DNA from: Streptomyces sp. HM190
GTDB taxonomy: Bacteria > Actinomycetota > Actinomycetes > Streptomycetales > Streptomycetaceae
DNA: 64,000 nucleotides
Direction of reading: 5' to 3'
Assembly (NCBI RefSeq): GCF_009857135.1
Contig: NZ_CP047318.1
Location: forward strand, 1,736,001-1,800,000
Shown here: one piece after another, positions 37,602 through 45,925 of the stretch
How the letters are laid out: the number at the start of each line of letters is the position of its first letter
How positions within the stretch are numbered: position 1 is the first letter of the stretch
The notes under the pieces: model-generated
The model's database searches: none
Told to the model about the DNA's origin: nothing
Seen by the model: only the letters and a program-made list of their open reading frames with translations
Position numbers and translations under genes: made by a program

Positions 37602-38624
37602 TCAAGCGTCCCAGAGGGCCCCCAGCGACACGAGGTCGCCCTGGTACTCGATCCGGTCGGCCCACTCGACGGGCCAGGCGGCCGGGCCGTGGTGGGCGCC
37701 CGCGAAGGCCCCGGTGAGGCAGGCGATGGAGTCCGAGTCGCCGGCGGTGCAGGCGGCGCGGCGCAGCGCGGTGACGGGTTCGTCGACGAAGAGGAGGAAG
37801 CACAGCAGACCGGTGGCGAGGGCCTCCTCGGCGATCCAGCCCTCCCCCGTGGCGAGGCAGGGGTCGGTCTCGGGCGACGGGTCGCGCAGGGCCTGCCGGA
37901 CGCGGTCCAGGGCGTCGAGGCACTCGTCCCAGCCGCGGGCGATGTAGTGCTCGGGCGAGGGGTCCTGGCCGTAGGTCCACAGGTCGCCGAGCCAGCGCGC
38001 GTGGTAGCGGGAGCGGTTCTCGTAGGCGTACGAGCGGAGCCGGCCGACCAGGCCGAGCGGTTCCGCGCCCTGGGCGAGCAGCCGTATCGCGTGTGCGGTG
38101 AGGTCGGCGGCGGCGAGCGCCGTGGGGTGGCCGTGGGTGAGCGCGGCCTGCAACTGGGCGGCGCCCGCGCGCTGTTCGTCGCTGAGCGGGCCGATGAGGC
38201 CGAGCGGCGCGACCCGCATGTTGGCGCCGCACCCCTTGGAGTGGAGCTGGCTCGCGAGCTGCCAGGGGTGACGCTCCCGCGCGAGGAGGTCGCAGGCGAC
38301 CAGGCAGGTGTGGCCGGGGGCGCGGTTGTTCTCCGGGGAGCGGGACCACTCGACGAACTCCTTGCGGACGGACCGCTCCAGCGCCTCGGGGCCGAGCACT
38401 CCGCGGTCCATGGCCGCCCGCAGTCCGTGGGCCAGCGCCAGCGTCATCTGGGTGTCGTCGGTGACGATCGCCGGCTTCGGCAGCTCCATCTGGCGCCAGG
38501 GGCCGCACTTGGCGAGGATCGACGGTACGTCGTTGAACTCCGTGGGGAAGCCGAGCGCGTCCCCGAGGGCGAGGCCGAGCAGGCATCCGGTGGCGGCGCG
38601 CTTGTCGAGCAGCGTCATGGCCAT
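37602..38624 (-). CDS. ADP-ribosylglycohydrolase (DraG-type)
   Basis: This 340-residue all-helical hydrolase removes ADP-ribose from proteins, nucleic acids or small molecules. The binuclear magnesium site is visible as GLALGDALGFPTEF, VTDDTQMTLALAHG and GDSDSIACLTGAFAGA. Length is normal. Its ATG overlaps the stop of the NUDIX regulator gene (TGATG), and the RlaP-B gene follows after 3 nt, so the three form one translational unit. With an NrtR-type ADP-ribose sensor upstream, the operon probably responds to and processes ADP-ribosyl products. Confidence 0.9.
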   Translation of the reverse strand: MAMTLLDKRAATGCLLGLALGDALGFPTEFNDVPSILAKCGPWRQMELPKPAIVTDDTQMTLALAHGLRAAMDRGVLGPEALERSVRKEFVEWSRSPENNRAPGHTCLVACDLLARERHPWQLASQLHSKGCGANMRVAPLGLIGPLSDEQRAGAAQLQAALTHGHPTALAAADLTAHAIRLLAQGAEPLGLVGRLRSYAYENRSRYHARWLGDLWTYGQDPSPEHYIARGWDECLDALDRVRQALRDPSPETDPCLATGEGWIAEEALATGLLCFLLFVDEPVTALRRAACTAGDSDSIACLTGAFAGAHHGPAAWPVEWADRIEYQGDLVSLGALWDA

Positions 38625-39349
38625 CAGGGCCGTCCTTCCGTGGTGGGTCGCAGCAGGGGCGGGTGCAGGGCGGTGGCCCCACCCGCCCGGTACAGCGCGG
38701 CGGGCTTGCCGCGGCCGCCGGTCAGGCGGGCGGCGCCGGGCACCTGTTCGACGAAGCCCGGCGTGGCGAGCACCTTGCGCCGGAAGTTGGGCCGGTCGAG
38801 CGGAGTGCCCCACACGGTCTCGTAGACCTGCTGCAACTCGCCGAGCGTGAACTCGGGGGGACAGAAGGCGGTGGCGAGACAGGTGTACTCGAGCTTGGCA
38901 CCGACGCGTTCGTGGGCGTCGGCGAGGATGCGGTCGTGATCGAAGGCGAGCGGTCCGACGGCGTCGAAGCGCAGCCACTGGGCCTGGGCGGCGTCGCCGC
39001 CGCCGTGCGGGGCGGGCGGATCCGGGAGCAGGGCGGCGAACGCGACGGTGACGACCCGCATCCGGGGGTCCCTGCCGGGTTCGCTGTAGGTCCGCAACTG
39101 CTCCAGGTGGAGCCCGGAGCCGTCCGTGACGCCGGTCTCCTCCGCGAGCTCCCGCCAGGCGGCCTGCTCGGCGGACTCCTCCGGCAGCACGAACCCGCCG
39201 GGCAGCGCCCAGCGCCCGGCGTAGGGCTCCTGGCCGCGCTCGACGAGCAGGACCTGAAGGGTGCCCGCGCGGAGGGTGAAGACGGCGAGGTCGACGGTGA
39301 CGGCGAAGGGCTCGAAGGCGTATTTGTCGTAACCCTCGGGTGAGGTCAT
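38624..39349 (-). CDS. NrtR-type NUDIX transcriptional regulator
   Basis: This 241-residue protein has an N-terminal NUDIX domain and a C-terminal winged helix (EFTLGELQQVYETVWGTPLDRPNFRRKVLATPGFVEQ). The NUDIX box is GGFVLPEESAEQAAWRELAEETGV. This is the NrtR layout, where ADP-ribose binding at the NUDIX fold relieves repression of NAD-related genes. The box keeps most catalytic Glu, so residual hydrolysis cannot be excluded. Start ATG at 39349 was chosen because palindromes lie across the alternative GTG at 39373. It is the first gene of the ADP-ribosylglycohydrolase/RlaP-B operon. Confidence 0.85.
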   Translation of the reverse strand: MTSPEGYDKYAFEPFAVTVDLAVFTLRAGTLQVLLVERGQEPYAGRWALPGGFVLPEESAEQAAWRELAEETGVTDGSGLHLEQLRTYSEPGRDPRMRVVTVAFAALLPDPPAPHGGGDAAQAQWLRFDAVGPLAFDHDRILADAHERVGAKLEYTCLATAFCPPEFTLGELQQVYETVWGTPLDRPNFRRKVLATPGFVEQVPGAARLTGGRGKPAALYRAGGATALHPPLLRPTTEGRP

Positions 39350-39367
39350 TCCCGTCGCCCCCTTTAT

Positions 39368-39400
39368 GGTCACTCTGACTAATAGTCATCCCGACTATAA
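39368..39400. promoter_or_regulatory. Candidate NrtR operator palindromes
   Basis: Overlapping inverted repeats are seen: GGTC-ACTCT-GACTA (39368-39381), GACTA-A-TAGTC (39377-39387) and TAGTC-ATCCC-GACTA (39383-39397). They lie 20-50 nt upstream of the NrtR-type gene. Autoregulation through these sites is inferred. Confidence 0.6.
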
Positions 39401-39471
39401 ATGCGCGTCGGTGGGGGGCGCAACCCTTTTCCGGGGAGAGGAACGCCAGGACCGGGAGCGGAAACGGCAAC

Positions 39472-39506
39472 GGGCCGCCCCCGGGAACGAGACCCGGGAC
39501 CGGCCC
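39472..39506 (-). terminator. Hairpin downstream of rluB
   Basis: Imperfect stem (GGGCCG.CCCGGG with CCCGGG.CGGCCC) begins about 25 nt after the rluB stop codon. It is the likely terminator of the parA-to-rluB transcription unit. Confidence 0.5.
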
Positions 39507-39531
39507 ACTGCTGCCGAACAGGGAAGGAGAC

Positions 39532-40605
39532 CTAGAGGTCGACCTCCGCCATCAGCATCCCGACCTCGGTGTTCGACAGTCGGCGCAGCCAGCCCGACTT
39601 CTGGTCGCCGAGGGTGATCGGCCCGAAGGCGGTGCGGACGAGCTTGTCGACGGGGAAGCCGGCCTCGGCCAGCATCCGGCGCACGATGTGCTTGCGTCCC
39701 TCGTGGAGGGTGACCTCGACGAGGTAGTTCTTGCCGGTCTGCTCGACGACCCGGAAGTGGTCCGCGCGCGCGTACCCGTCCTCCAGCTGGATGCCGTCCT
39801 TCAGCCGCTTGCCCAGGTCCCGCGGGATCGGGCCGACGATGTGCGCGACGTAGGTCTTCTTCACGCCGTACTTGGGGTGGGTCAGCCGGTGCGCCAGTTC
39901 GCCGTGGTTGGTGAGCAGGATGACACCCTCGGTCTCGGTGTCCAGGCGGCCCACGTGGAACAGCCGGGTCTCGCGGTTGGTGACGTAGTCACCGAGGCAC
40001 TGCCGGCCCTCCGGGTCCTCCATGGTCGACACGACACCGGCGGGCTTGTTGAGGGAGAAGAACTGGTACGACTGCGTCGCCACGGTCAGGCCGTCGACCT
40101 TGACCTCGTCCTTCTCCGGGTCGACCCGCCGGCCCTGCTCGGTGACGATCTCGCCGTTGACCTCGACGCGGGCCTGCTCGATCAGCTCCTCGCAGGCGCG
40201 CCGGGAGCCGTAGCCCGCGCGGGCGAGCACCTTCTGCAGCCGCTCACCCTCCTGCTCGGCGCCGGGGAAGGTCTTGGGCAGCTTGATGTCCTTCTTGCCC
40301 GCGTACCGCTCCCGGTTGCGCTCCTCGGCGCGCGCGTCGTACTCGCGCGAGGTCGCCGGGGCCGAACGGCCTCGCCCGCGGGGCTGCTGCGCCTGCTTGG
40401 GGCCGCCCTTGGCGCCGCCGCGCGCGGAGGCGCCCCGCCCGGACTTCGGACCGTCCTGCGTCCCGCCGGGGCCCACGTCGTAGCGGCGCTCCTCGGGGCG
40501 GGGCTTGCGGGGACGGCCCTGGCCGCCCTGCTTCTGGTCCCTGTTGTTGCCGGCACCGCGGTGGTTACCGCGCCCGCCGCTCTTGCCGCTACCGCTGCTT
40601 CGCAT
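39532..40605 (-). CDS. rluB: 23S rRNA pseudouridine synthase (RluB-type)
   Basis: This 357-residue synthase has a basic, Gly/Arg/Lys-rich disordered N-terminus of about 110 residues. An S4 RNA-binding domain follows (RLQKVLARAGYGSRRACEELI), then the RsuA/RluB catalytic domain with GRLDTETEGVILLTNHG (catalytic Asp) and HEGRKHIVRRM. It probably modifies helix 89-region uridine of 23S rRNA. It ends the parA-RHH-scpA-scpB-rluB run, an order conserved in actinobacteria. ATG at 40605 follows GGAAC. Confidence 0.92.
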   Translation of the reverse strand: MRSSGSGKSGGRGNHRGAGNNRDQKQGGQGRPRKPRPEERRYDVGPGGTQDGPKSGRGASARGGAKGGPKQAQQPRGRGRSAPATSREYDARAEERNRERYAGKKDIKLPKTFPGAEQEGERLQKVLARAGYGSRRACEELIEQARVEVNGEIVTEQGRRVDPEKDEVKVDGLTVATQSYQFFSLNKPAGVVSTMEDPEGRQCLGDYVTNRETRLFHVGRLDTETEGVILLTNHGELAHRLTHPKYGVKKTYVAHIVGPIPRDLGKRLKDGIQLEDGYARADHFRVVEQTGKNYLVEVTLHEGRKHIVRRMLAEAGFPVDKLVRTAFGPITLGDQKSGWLRRLSNTEVGMLMAEVDL

Positions 40606-40626
40606 CAAAGTTCCGTCGTCGTCGTG

Positions 40627-41289
40627 TCAGTCATGGCCCGACGTGGGCCCGTCGTCCGCGTCCGGGGCATCCGGATCGAACGACGGTACGGCTTCCTGGG
40701 TCTCGGCCTCGATCGCCTCGGCCTCCGGGAGGAAGGGCGCGAGTTCCGGTAGCTCGTCCAGGCCGCGCAGGCCCATCCGCTCCAGGAAGTAGTTCGTCGT
40801 CCTGTACAGGATCGCACCTGATTCGGGTTCCGTGCCCGCCTCCTCGACCAACCCGCGCTGGAGCAGGGTCCGCATGACCCCGTCACAGTTCACCCCGCGC
40901 ACCGCCGAGACCCGGCTGCGGCTGACCGGCTGCCGGTAGGCGACCACGGCCAGCGTCTCCAGCGCCGCCTGGGTGAGCCGGGCCTGCTGCCCGTCGAGCA
41001 CGAACCGCTCCACGGCCGCCGCGTACGCGGGGCGGGTGTAGAACCGCCATCCCCCGGCGATCACCCGCAGCTCGAAGCCGCGCCCCTGCGCGGTGTAGTC
41101 GTCGGCCAGTTCCCTGAGCGCCCGGGCGATCTGCCGCTTGGGGCGCTCCAGGATCCGGCTCAGGTGCTCCTCGGTCGCGGGCTCGTCCACGACCATGAGG
41201 ACGGCCTCCAGAGCGGGCTTGAGGTCGAGGTCGGCGACGGTACGCACACCCCCGGTCCCCCCGGACACCCCGGTCGTCTCCTCGCTCAC
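40627..41289 (-). CDS. scpB: Segregation and condensation protein B
   Basis: This 220-residue protein has two winged-helix domains typical of ScpB (LKPALEAVLMVVDEPATEEHLSRIL; LTQAALETLAVVAYRQPVSRSRVSAVRGVN). It binds ScpA and, with SMC, forms the condensin that compacts and segregates chromosomes. Its GTG start overlaps the scpA stop (GTGA). The acidic C-terminus is disordered. Confidence 0.95.
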   Translation of the reverse strand: MSEETTGVSGGTGGVRTVADLDLKPALEAVLMVVDEPATEEHLSRILERPKRQIARALRELADDYTAQGRGFELRVIAGGWRFYTRPAYAAAVERFVLDGQQARLTQAALETLAVVAYRQPVSRSRVSAVRGVNCDGVMRTLLQRGLVEEAGTEPESGAILYRTTNYFLERMGLRGLDELPELAPFLPEAEAIEAETQEAVPSFDPDAPDADDGPTSGHD

Positions 41290-42485
41290 GCCTTCTCCTC
41301 CTCGGGGCGCTCGGGCGGGCGGTCGAACTCGTCCGTGACCACGGGCTCCGCGTCCCCGTCCCCGCCCGTCCAGCGGACGACCAGATCGCCGAGGGCGGTC
41401 TCCTGGTCCAGGGCCACGGCCTTCTCCCGGTACAGCTCCAGCAGCGCCAGGAAGCGGGCCACGACGGTCAGGGTGTCGTCGGTGTCCTCGACGAGCGTGC
41501 GGAAACTGGCCTCGCCCAGCTCCCGAAGCCGCGCGACGACGATCCCGGCCTGCTCATGCACGCTCACCAGCGGCGCGTGGATGTGGTCGACGTACACCTG
41601 CGGCCTGGGCTTCGGCTGCATGGCCTTCACGGCCAGCCTGGCGAATCCGTCCGCCCCGATGCTGATGACCACCTCAGGCAGCAGTTCCGCGTGCTGCGGC
41701 TCCAGACCGACGGTACGGGGGTAGCGCCGGGCCTCCTCCTCCAGCCGCCCGTTGAAGATCTCCGCGATCCGCTTGTACGCCCGGTACTGCAGCAGCCGGG
41801 CGAACAGCAGGTCACGGGCTTCGAGGAGCGCGAGGTCGCCCTCGTCCTCCACCTCGGCGGCGGGCAGCAGCCTGGCCGCCTTCAGGTCGAGCAGCGTCGC
41901 GGCGACGACGAGGAACTCGGTCGTCTCGTCGAGGTCCCAGTCCGCCCCCATGCCACGGATGTGCGCCATGAACTCGTCGGTGACCTTGGACAGCGCGACC
42001 TCGGTGACGTCCAGCTTGTGCTTGGAGATCAGCTGGAGCAGCAGGTCGAACGGTCCCTCGAAGTTGGCGAGCCGCACCGTGAAGACGCCGTCGTCGCCCC
42101 CGTCCGAAGCACCGGGGTCGGACCCCCCGACGCCACCAAGGGCGGGGCTCGTGCCGTCCCGCGACACCGACTCGCCCGGTGACCCGGCCTCACCGGCCGG
42201 CATCCGCGACGCGTCGGCCTCCGGGCCCGGCCCGTCCGGCGTCGGCCGGGGTTCCCCGACGACCGGGGCGTCCTCGGCGCCGACCCCGGCGGCCCGCGTC
42301 TCCCGCGCGGCTTCGGCCTGGGCACGCCCGGCGGCGGAGGGCTCCCCTGCCGGGGGTCCGCTCTCCGCCTCCGGTTCCTCCGGCGGAGCCACCCGCGGTG
42401 CGGTCGGCCCTCTCCCCAGCGCACGCCGACGGCCGGCGAAACCGCCGGGGGGCGTCGCCGACGACGAGGGGTCATACGAGGTCAT
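41286..42485 (-). CDS. scpA: Segregation and condensation protein A
   Basis: This 399-residue kleisin subunit of the SMC complex has a core that begins near residue 133 (VFTVRLANFEGPFDLLLQLI), which binds the SMC neck. It ends with the winged helix that contacts the SMC head (VARFLALLELYREKAVALDQ). The first 130 residues are a Pro/Ala/Glu-rich disordered extension, longer than in most bacteria. Downstream scpB is translationally coupled. Confidence 0.94.
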   Translation of the reverse strand: MTSYDPSSSATPPGGFAGRRRALGRGPTAPRVAPPEEPEAESGPPAGEPSAAGRAQAEAARETRAAGVGAEDAPVVGEPRPTPDGPGPEADASRMPAGEAGSPGESVSRDGTSPALGGVGGSDPGASDGGDDGVFTVRLANFEGPFDLLLQLISKHKLDVTEVALSKVTDEFMAHIRGMGADWDLDETTEFLVVAATLLDLKAARLLPAAEVEDEGDLALLEARDLLFARLLQYRAYKRIAEIFNGRLEEEARRYPRTVGLEPQHAELLPEVVISIGADGFARLAVKAMQPKPRPQVYVDHIHAPLVSVHEQAGIVVARLRELGEASFRTLVEDTDDTLTVVARFLALLELYREKAVALDQETALGDLVVRWTGGDGDAEPVVTDEFDRPPERPEEEKA

Positions 42486-42503
42486 AGCCCCCGCAGGCTA
42501 CCC

Positions 42504-43085
42504 CTATCGCCCACGCAGCCGTCGTACGAGGATGCTCGCGTCCCCGCGGGACTCCAGATCCGCCAGCACCACGGCGACGGCCTCCCGGACGATCCGCCCT
42601 CGGTCGACGGCCAGCCCGTGTTCCCCGCGCAGCACCAGCCGCGCGTGTTCGAGGTCCATCAGTTCCTCGGCGGAGACATACACGGTGATCTTCTCGTCGT
42701 GCCGCTCACGTCCGCTGGGTCGGCGCCCGGCGGCCCGTCCCCGCTTGCGCGGCGCGGCCCCGGCGGCGGCACCCGGCGTGGCAGAACCTTCCTGCGGCTT
42801 CGGCTGGCGCCCGGCGGCGACCCGCTCGGCCCCCGCGGCGGCGGACCGGCTGCGCGGCTGGTCCCCGTCGGACTCGGCGTCCGCGGCCACATGCTCGGAC
42901 CCCTCACCGTCCCCGCCCTGCACGGGCACCGACGGCGGCGCGTCCTCCACGGCCGCGCCGACGTCGCTCTCCCCGGCGGGAGCGGGCACACGGGCTTCTC
43001 CGTTGGCCCCCCGTCGGGGAGTGGACGGCTGAAGCGCCATTCCCCCTGTCGTACGGAAGAGTTCGTCGGCCCCCGGCAGACTCAC
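42504..43085 (-). CDS. Ribbon-helix-helix-like DNA-binding partner of ParA
   Basis: This 193-residue protein has a disordered Ala/Pro/Glu N-terminal two-thirds and a basic patch (KRGRAAGRRPSGRERHD). The C-terminal segment KITVYVSAEELMDLEHARLVL...GRIVREAVAVVLADLE looks like a ribbon-helix-helix or related dimer. GTG at 43085 overlaps the parA stop (GTGA), so I prefer it to GTG at 43097. By position it is probably the centromere-binding or regulatory partner of the adjacent ParA ATPase, or the autorepressor of the operon. Confidence 0.75.
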   Translation of the reverse strand: MSLPGADELFRTTGGMALQPSTPRRGANGEARVPAPAGESDVGAAVEDAPPSVPVQGGDGEGSEHVAADAESDGDQPRSRSAAAGAERVAAGRQPKPQEGSATPGAAAGAAPRKRGRAAGRRPSGRERHDEKITVYVSAEELMDLEHARLVLRGEHGLAVDRGRIVREAVAVVLADLESRGDASILVRRLRGR

Positions 43086-44260
43086 TCGGCGTGACACCGG
43101 GCGAGCACCTCCCTGGCGAGCTGACGATAGGCGGCGGCACCGACGGAGTTGGAGGCGTACGTGGTGATCGGCTCACCGGCGACCGTGGTCTCCGGGAAGC
43201 GGACCGTGCGCCCGATGACCGTGTGGTAGACGTGGTCGTCGAAGGCCTCGACGACGCGCGCGAGCACCTCACGGCTGTGCACCGTGCGGGAGTCGTACAT
43301 GGTGGCGAGGATGCCGTCGAGCTCCAGCTCCGGGTTGAGCCGCTCCTGGACCTTCTCGATGGTCTCCGTCAGCAGTGCGACACCGCGCAGCGCGAAGAAC
43401 TCGCACTCCAGCGGCACGATCACCTTGTGCGCGGCCGTCAGGGCGTTCACGGTGAGCAGGCCGAGCGAGGGCTGGCAGTCGATCACGATGTAGTCGTAGT
43501 CGGCCATCAGCGGCTTCAGCGCCCGCTGGAGCGTGGACTCGCGCGCGACCTCGGAGACCAGCTGGACCTCGGCCGCCGAGAGGTCGATGTTGCTCGGCAG
43601 CAGGTCCATGTTCGGGACCGCGGTCTTCAGCAGGACCTCGTCGGCCGACATGCCCCGCTCCATGAGCAGGTTGTAGACCGTGAGGTCGAGCTCCATCGGG
43701 TTCACCCCGAGGCCGACCGAGAGGGCGCCCTGCGGGTCGAAGTCGACGAGGAGGACCCGGCGTCCGTACTCCGCGAGCGCGGCACCCAGGTTGATGGTCG
43801 ACGTGGTCTTGCCGACGCCGCCCTTCTGGTTGCACATCGCGATGATCTTCGCGGGGCCGTGGTCGGTCAGCGGGCCCGGGATCGGGAAGTACGGGAGCGG
43901 GCGCCCGGTCGGGCCGATGCGCTCGCGGCGCTGACGGGCCGCGTCGGGCGCGAGCGTGGCCGCGTACTCCGGATCGGGCTCGTACTCGGCGTCGGGGTCG
44001 TAGAAGTGCCCGTCGGGCAGCTCGTCGTAGTCGGCGAAGTGGTTGTGGACCCCGCCACTTCCGTCGCCGGCCATGGCGTTCACGTGTTGGCCATCCATGC
44101 TCTGGTGTGCTGGCTGAGTCACCCCTGAGGACTGGTGACCCTGGTGGGCTGCGAAGGTGCGGACTGCGACGGAGCCGACAGCCGCGAACCCCGTGGGTCC
44201 CGAGACCCGCGCAGGCATTCCTGGTTGACCACCCCCGGGAGTAAATGTCGACTCATTCAC
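43082..44260 (-). CDS. ParA/MinD-type ATPase, orphan
   Basis: This 392-residue deviant-Walker ATPase has the P-loop CNQKGGVGKTTSTINLG, with the signature Lys before the P-loop. Switch motifs are VLLVDFDPQG and YDYIVIDCQPSLG. A disordered N-terminal extension of about 135 residues precedes it. It is not beside a classical parB, so it is a second ParA, coupled to the RHH-like gene and to scpA/scpB. It probably positions condensin or another cargo. The order matches the mycobacterial parA-like/scpA/scpB/rluB locus. Confidence 0.9.
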   Translation of the reverse strand: MNESTFTPGGGQPGMPARVSGPTGFAAVGSVAVRTFAAHQGHQSSGVTQPAHQSMDGQHVNAMAGDGSGGVHNHFADYDELPDGHFYDPDAEYEPDPEYAATLAPDAARQRRERIGPTGRPLPYFPIPGPLTDHGPAKIIAMCNQKGGVGKTTSTINLGAALAEYGRRVLLVDFDPQGALSVGLGVNPMELDLTVYNLLMERGMSADEVLLKTAVPNMDLLPSNIDLSAAEVQLVSEVARESTLQRALKPLMADYDYIVIDCQPSLGLLTVNALTAAHKVIVPLECEFFALRGVALLTETIEKVQERLNPELELDGILATMYDSRTVHSREVLARVVEAFDDHVYHTVIGRTVRFPETTVAGEPITTYASNSVGAAAYRQLAREVLARCHAE

Positions 44261-44440
44261 AAGTCGTCTTACCTCCTTGGTGACCAGGAAACTTCTAGAT
44301 AGGTCAGCGTGGCACCATGCCGACGGTTGGCGACTCTATGGCGTGTCGGCGGTCCGCAGCAACACAATCCGCCGGACCCGGCCCGATGTGTCGGCAATGA
44401 AACATGCGGCTGTCAAGGGCGTAGGGGCGTCGCACAGCAG

Positions 44441-44460
44441 GTTTCACCGGTGCGTGAAAC
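44441..44460. promoter_or_regulatory. Split parS-like palindrome upstream of the orphan parA
   Basis: GTTTCAC (44441-44447) and GTGAAAC (44454-44460) are exact parS half-sites but are separated by 6 nt instead of abutting. A further TGAAACAT copy lies at 44398-44405. It is located about 180 nt upstream of the parA-like start. It may be an operator for the operon's RHH protein, or a degenerate ParB site. Confidence 0.55.
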
Positions 44461-44520
44461 ATCCGAAGCGTTACGTTCGAGGCGAGTTGCGCGAGTGCCG
44501 CAAAGTGACCATACACACAT

Positions 44521-44553
44521 CCGGCCGGATCTTGTCGGGCAAGATCCGGCCGG
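44521..44553. terminator. Hairpin downstream of ald
   Basis: A perfect 14-bp stem (CCGGCCGGATCTTG / CAAGATCCGGCCGG) and 5-nt loop lie 82 nt past the ald stop. It is the only strong structure between ald and parA (44261-44634). Confidence 0.7.
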
Positions 44554-44634
44554 GAAACCGCTGTTGACGACCTGTGTTGACGTATCGCCTTTTGCTGAAA
44601 GGTGACTCAAAGCCGTCCGTCGGCGGCCCGTCGG

Positions 44635-45750
44635 TCAGCCCAGGAGCGAGGCCAGTTCGGTGTGCTCCAGTCCGTGCGCCTCCGCGACCTCGCGGTAAAC
44701 CACGGCCCCGTCATGCGTGTTGAGGCCCTTGGCCAGCGCGGGGTCACGGCGCAGCGCCTCGACCCAGCCGTGGTTCGCGAGCTCCACGATGTACGGCAGC
44801 GTGGCGTTGGTCAGCGCGTAGGTGGAGGTGTTGGGCACCGCGCCGGGCATGTTGGCGACGCAGTAGAACACCGACTCGTGGACCGGGAAGGTCGGTTCGG
44901 CGTGCGTGGTGGGCCGCGAGTCCTCGAAGCAGCCGCCCTGGTCGATCGCGATGTCGACAAGGACACTTCCCGGCTTCATGCGCGACACCAGCTCGTTGGT
45001 GACCAGCTTCGGCGCCTTGGCGCCCGGGATGAGGACGGCGCCGATGACGAGGTCGGCCTCCAGGCACGCCTTCTCCAGTTCGAAGGCGTTGGAGACGACC
45101 GTCTGGATCCTCGTGCCGAAGATCTTGTCGGCTTCCTTGAGCTTGTTGATGTCCTTGTCGAGCAGGGTCACGTGGAAGCCCATGCCGATGGCGATCTGCG
45201 CGGCGTTCCAGCCGGAGACACCGCCGCCGATGACGACGGCCCGCCCGGCCAGCACGCCCGGCACACCGCCGGGGAGGACACCGCGGCCGCCGTTGGCCCG
45301 CATCAGGTGGTAGGCGCCGACCTGGGGGGCGAGTCGGCCCGCGACCTCGGACATCGGGGCGAGCAGCGGCAGCGCGCGGTTCGGGAGCTCGACGGTCTCG
45401 TAGGCGATCGCGGTGGTGCCCGACTCGACGAGCGCGTCGGTGCACTCCTTGGAGGCGGCCAGGTGCAGATAGGTGAAGAGCGTCTGGTCCTTGCGGAGGC
45501 GGTGGTACTCCTCGGCGATGGGCTCCTTGACCTTGAGCAGCAGGTCGGCGGCGGCCCACACCTCGTCGGCCGTGGCCAGGATCTCGGCGCCGGCGGCGAC
45601 GTACTCGGTGTCCGGGATCGAGGAACCGACACCGGCGCCCTGCTCGATGACGACCTGGTGGCCGTGGCGCACCAGCTCGTGGACACCGGCCGGGGTGATC
45701 GCCACTCGGAACTCGTTGTTCTTGACCTCGCGGGGGATGCCGACCTTCAC
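44635..45750 (-). CDS. ald: L-alanine dehydrogenase
   Basis: This 371-residue NAD-dependent enzyme interconverts L-alanine and pyruvate plus ammonia. MKVGIPREVKNNEFRVAITPAG is encoded from GTG at 45750, which gives exactly the family length. Catalytic Lys is in LLKVKEP and His in YLHLAAS. The NAD-binding glycine motif is IGGGVSGWNAAQIA, and the C-terminal signature is MPGAVPNTSTYALTNATLPY. It is probably induced on alanine or nitrogen shift. It stands alone. Confidence 0.95.
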   Translation of the reverse strand: MKVGIPREVKNNEFRVAITPAGVHELVRHGHQVVIEQGAGVGSSIPDTEYVAAGAEILATADEVWAAADLLLKVKEPIAEEYHRLRKDQTLFTYLHLAASKECTDALVESGTTAIAYETVELPNRALPLLAPMSEVAGRLAPQVGAYHLMRANGGRGVLPGGVPGVLAGRAVVIGGGVSGWNAAQIAIGMGFHVTLLDKDINKLKEADKIFGTRIQTVVSNAFELEKACLEADLVIGAVLIPGAKAPKLVTNELVSRMKPGSVLVDIAIDQGGCFEDSRPTTHAEPTFPVHESVFYCVANMPGAVPNTSTYALTNATLPYIVELANHGWVEALRRDPALAKGLNTHDGAVVYREVAEAHGLEHTELASLLG

Positions 45751-45925
45751 GTCGATCACGGTCCTTGGATCGGAGGGGTGTGGGGGCTCGCACGCACAAT
45801 CGGTACATGCCCGCACGATGCAGGACATACCCGTGCACATCGGAGCGCACCGGGAGACACCGCAGGAGAACCGGCGGCTCAGCCAGTCTAATGAAGGTAT
45901 CCCCGCTGTCTAGCCTTTCAATGCA

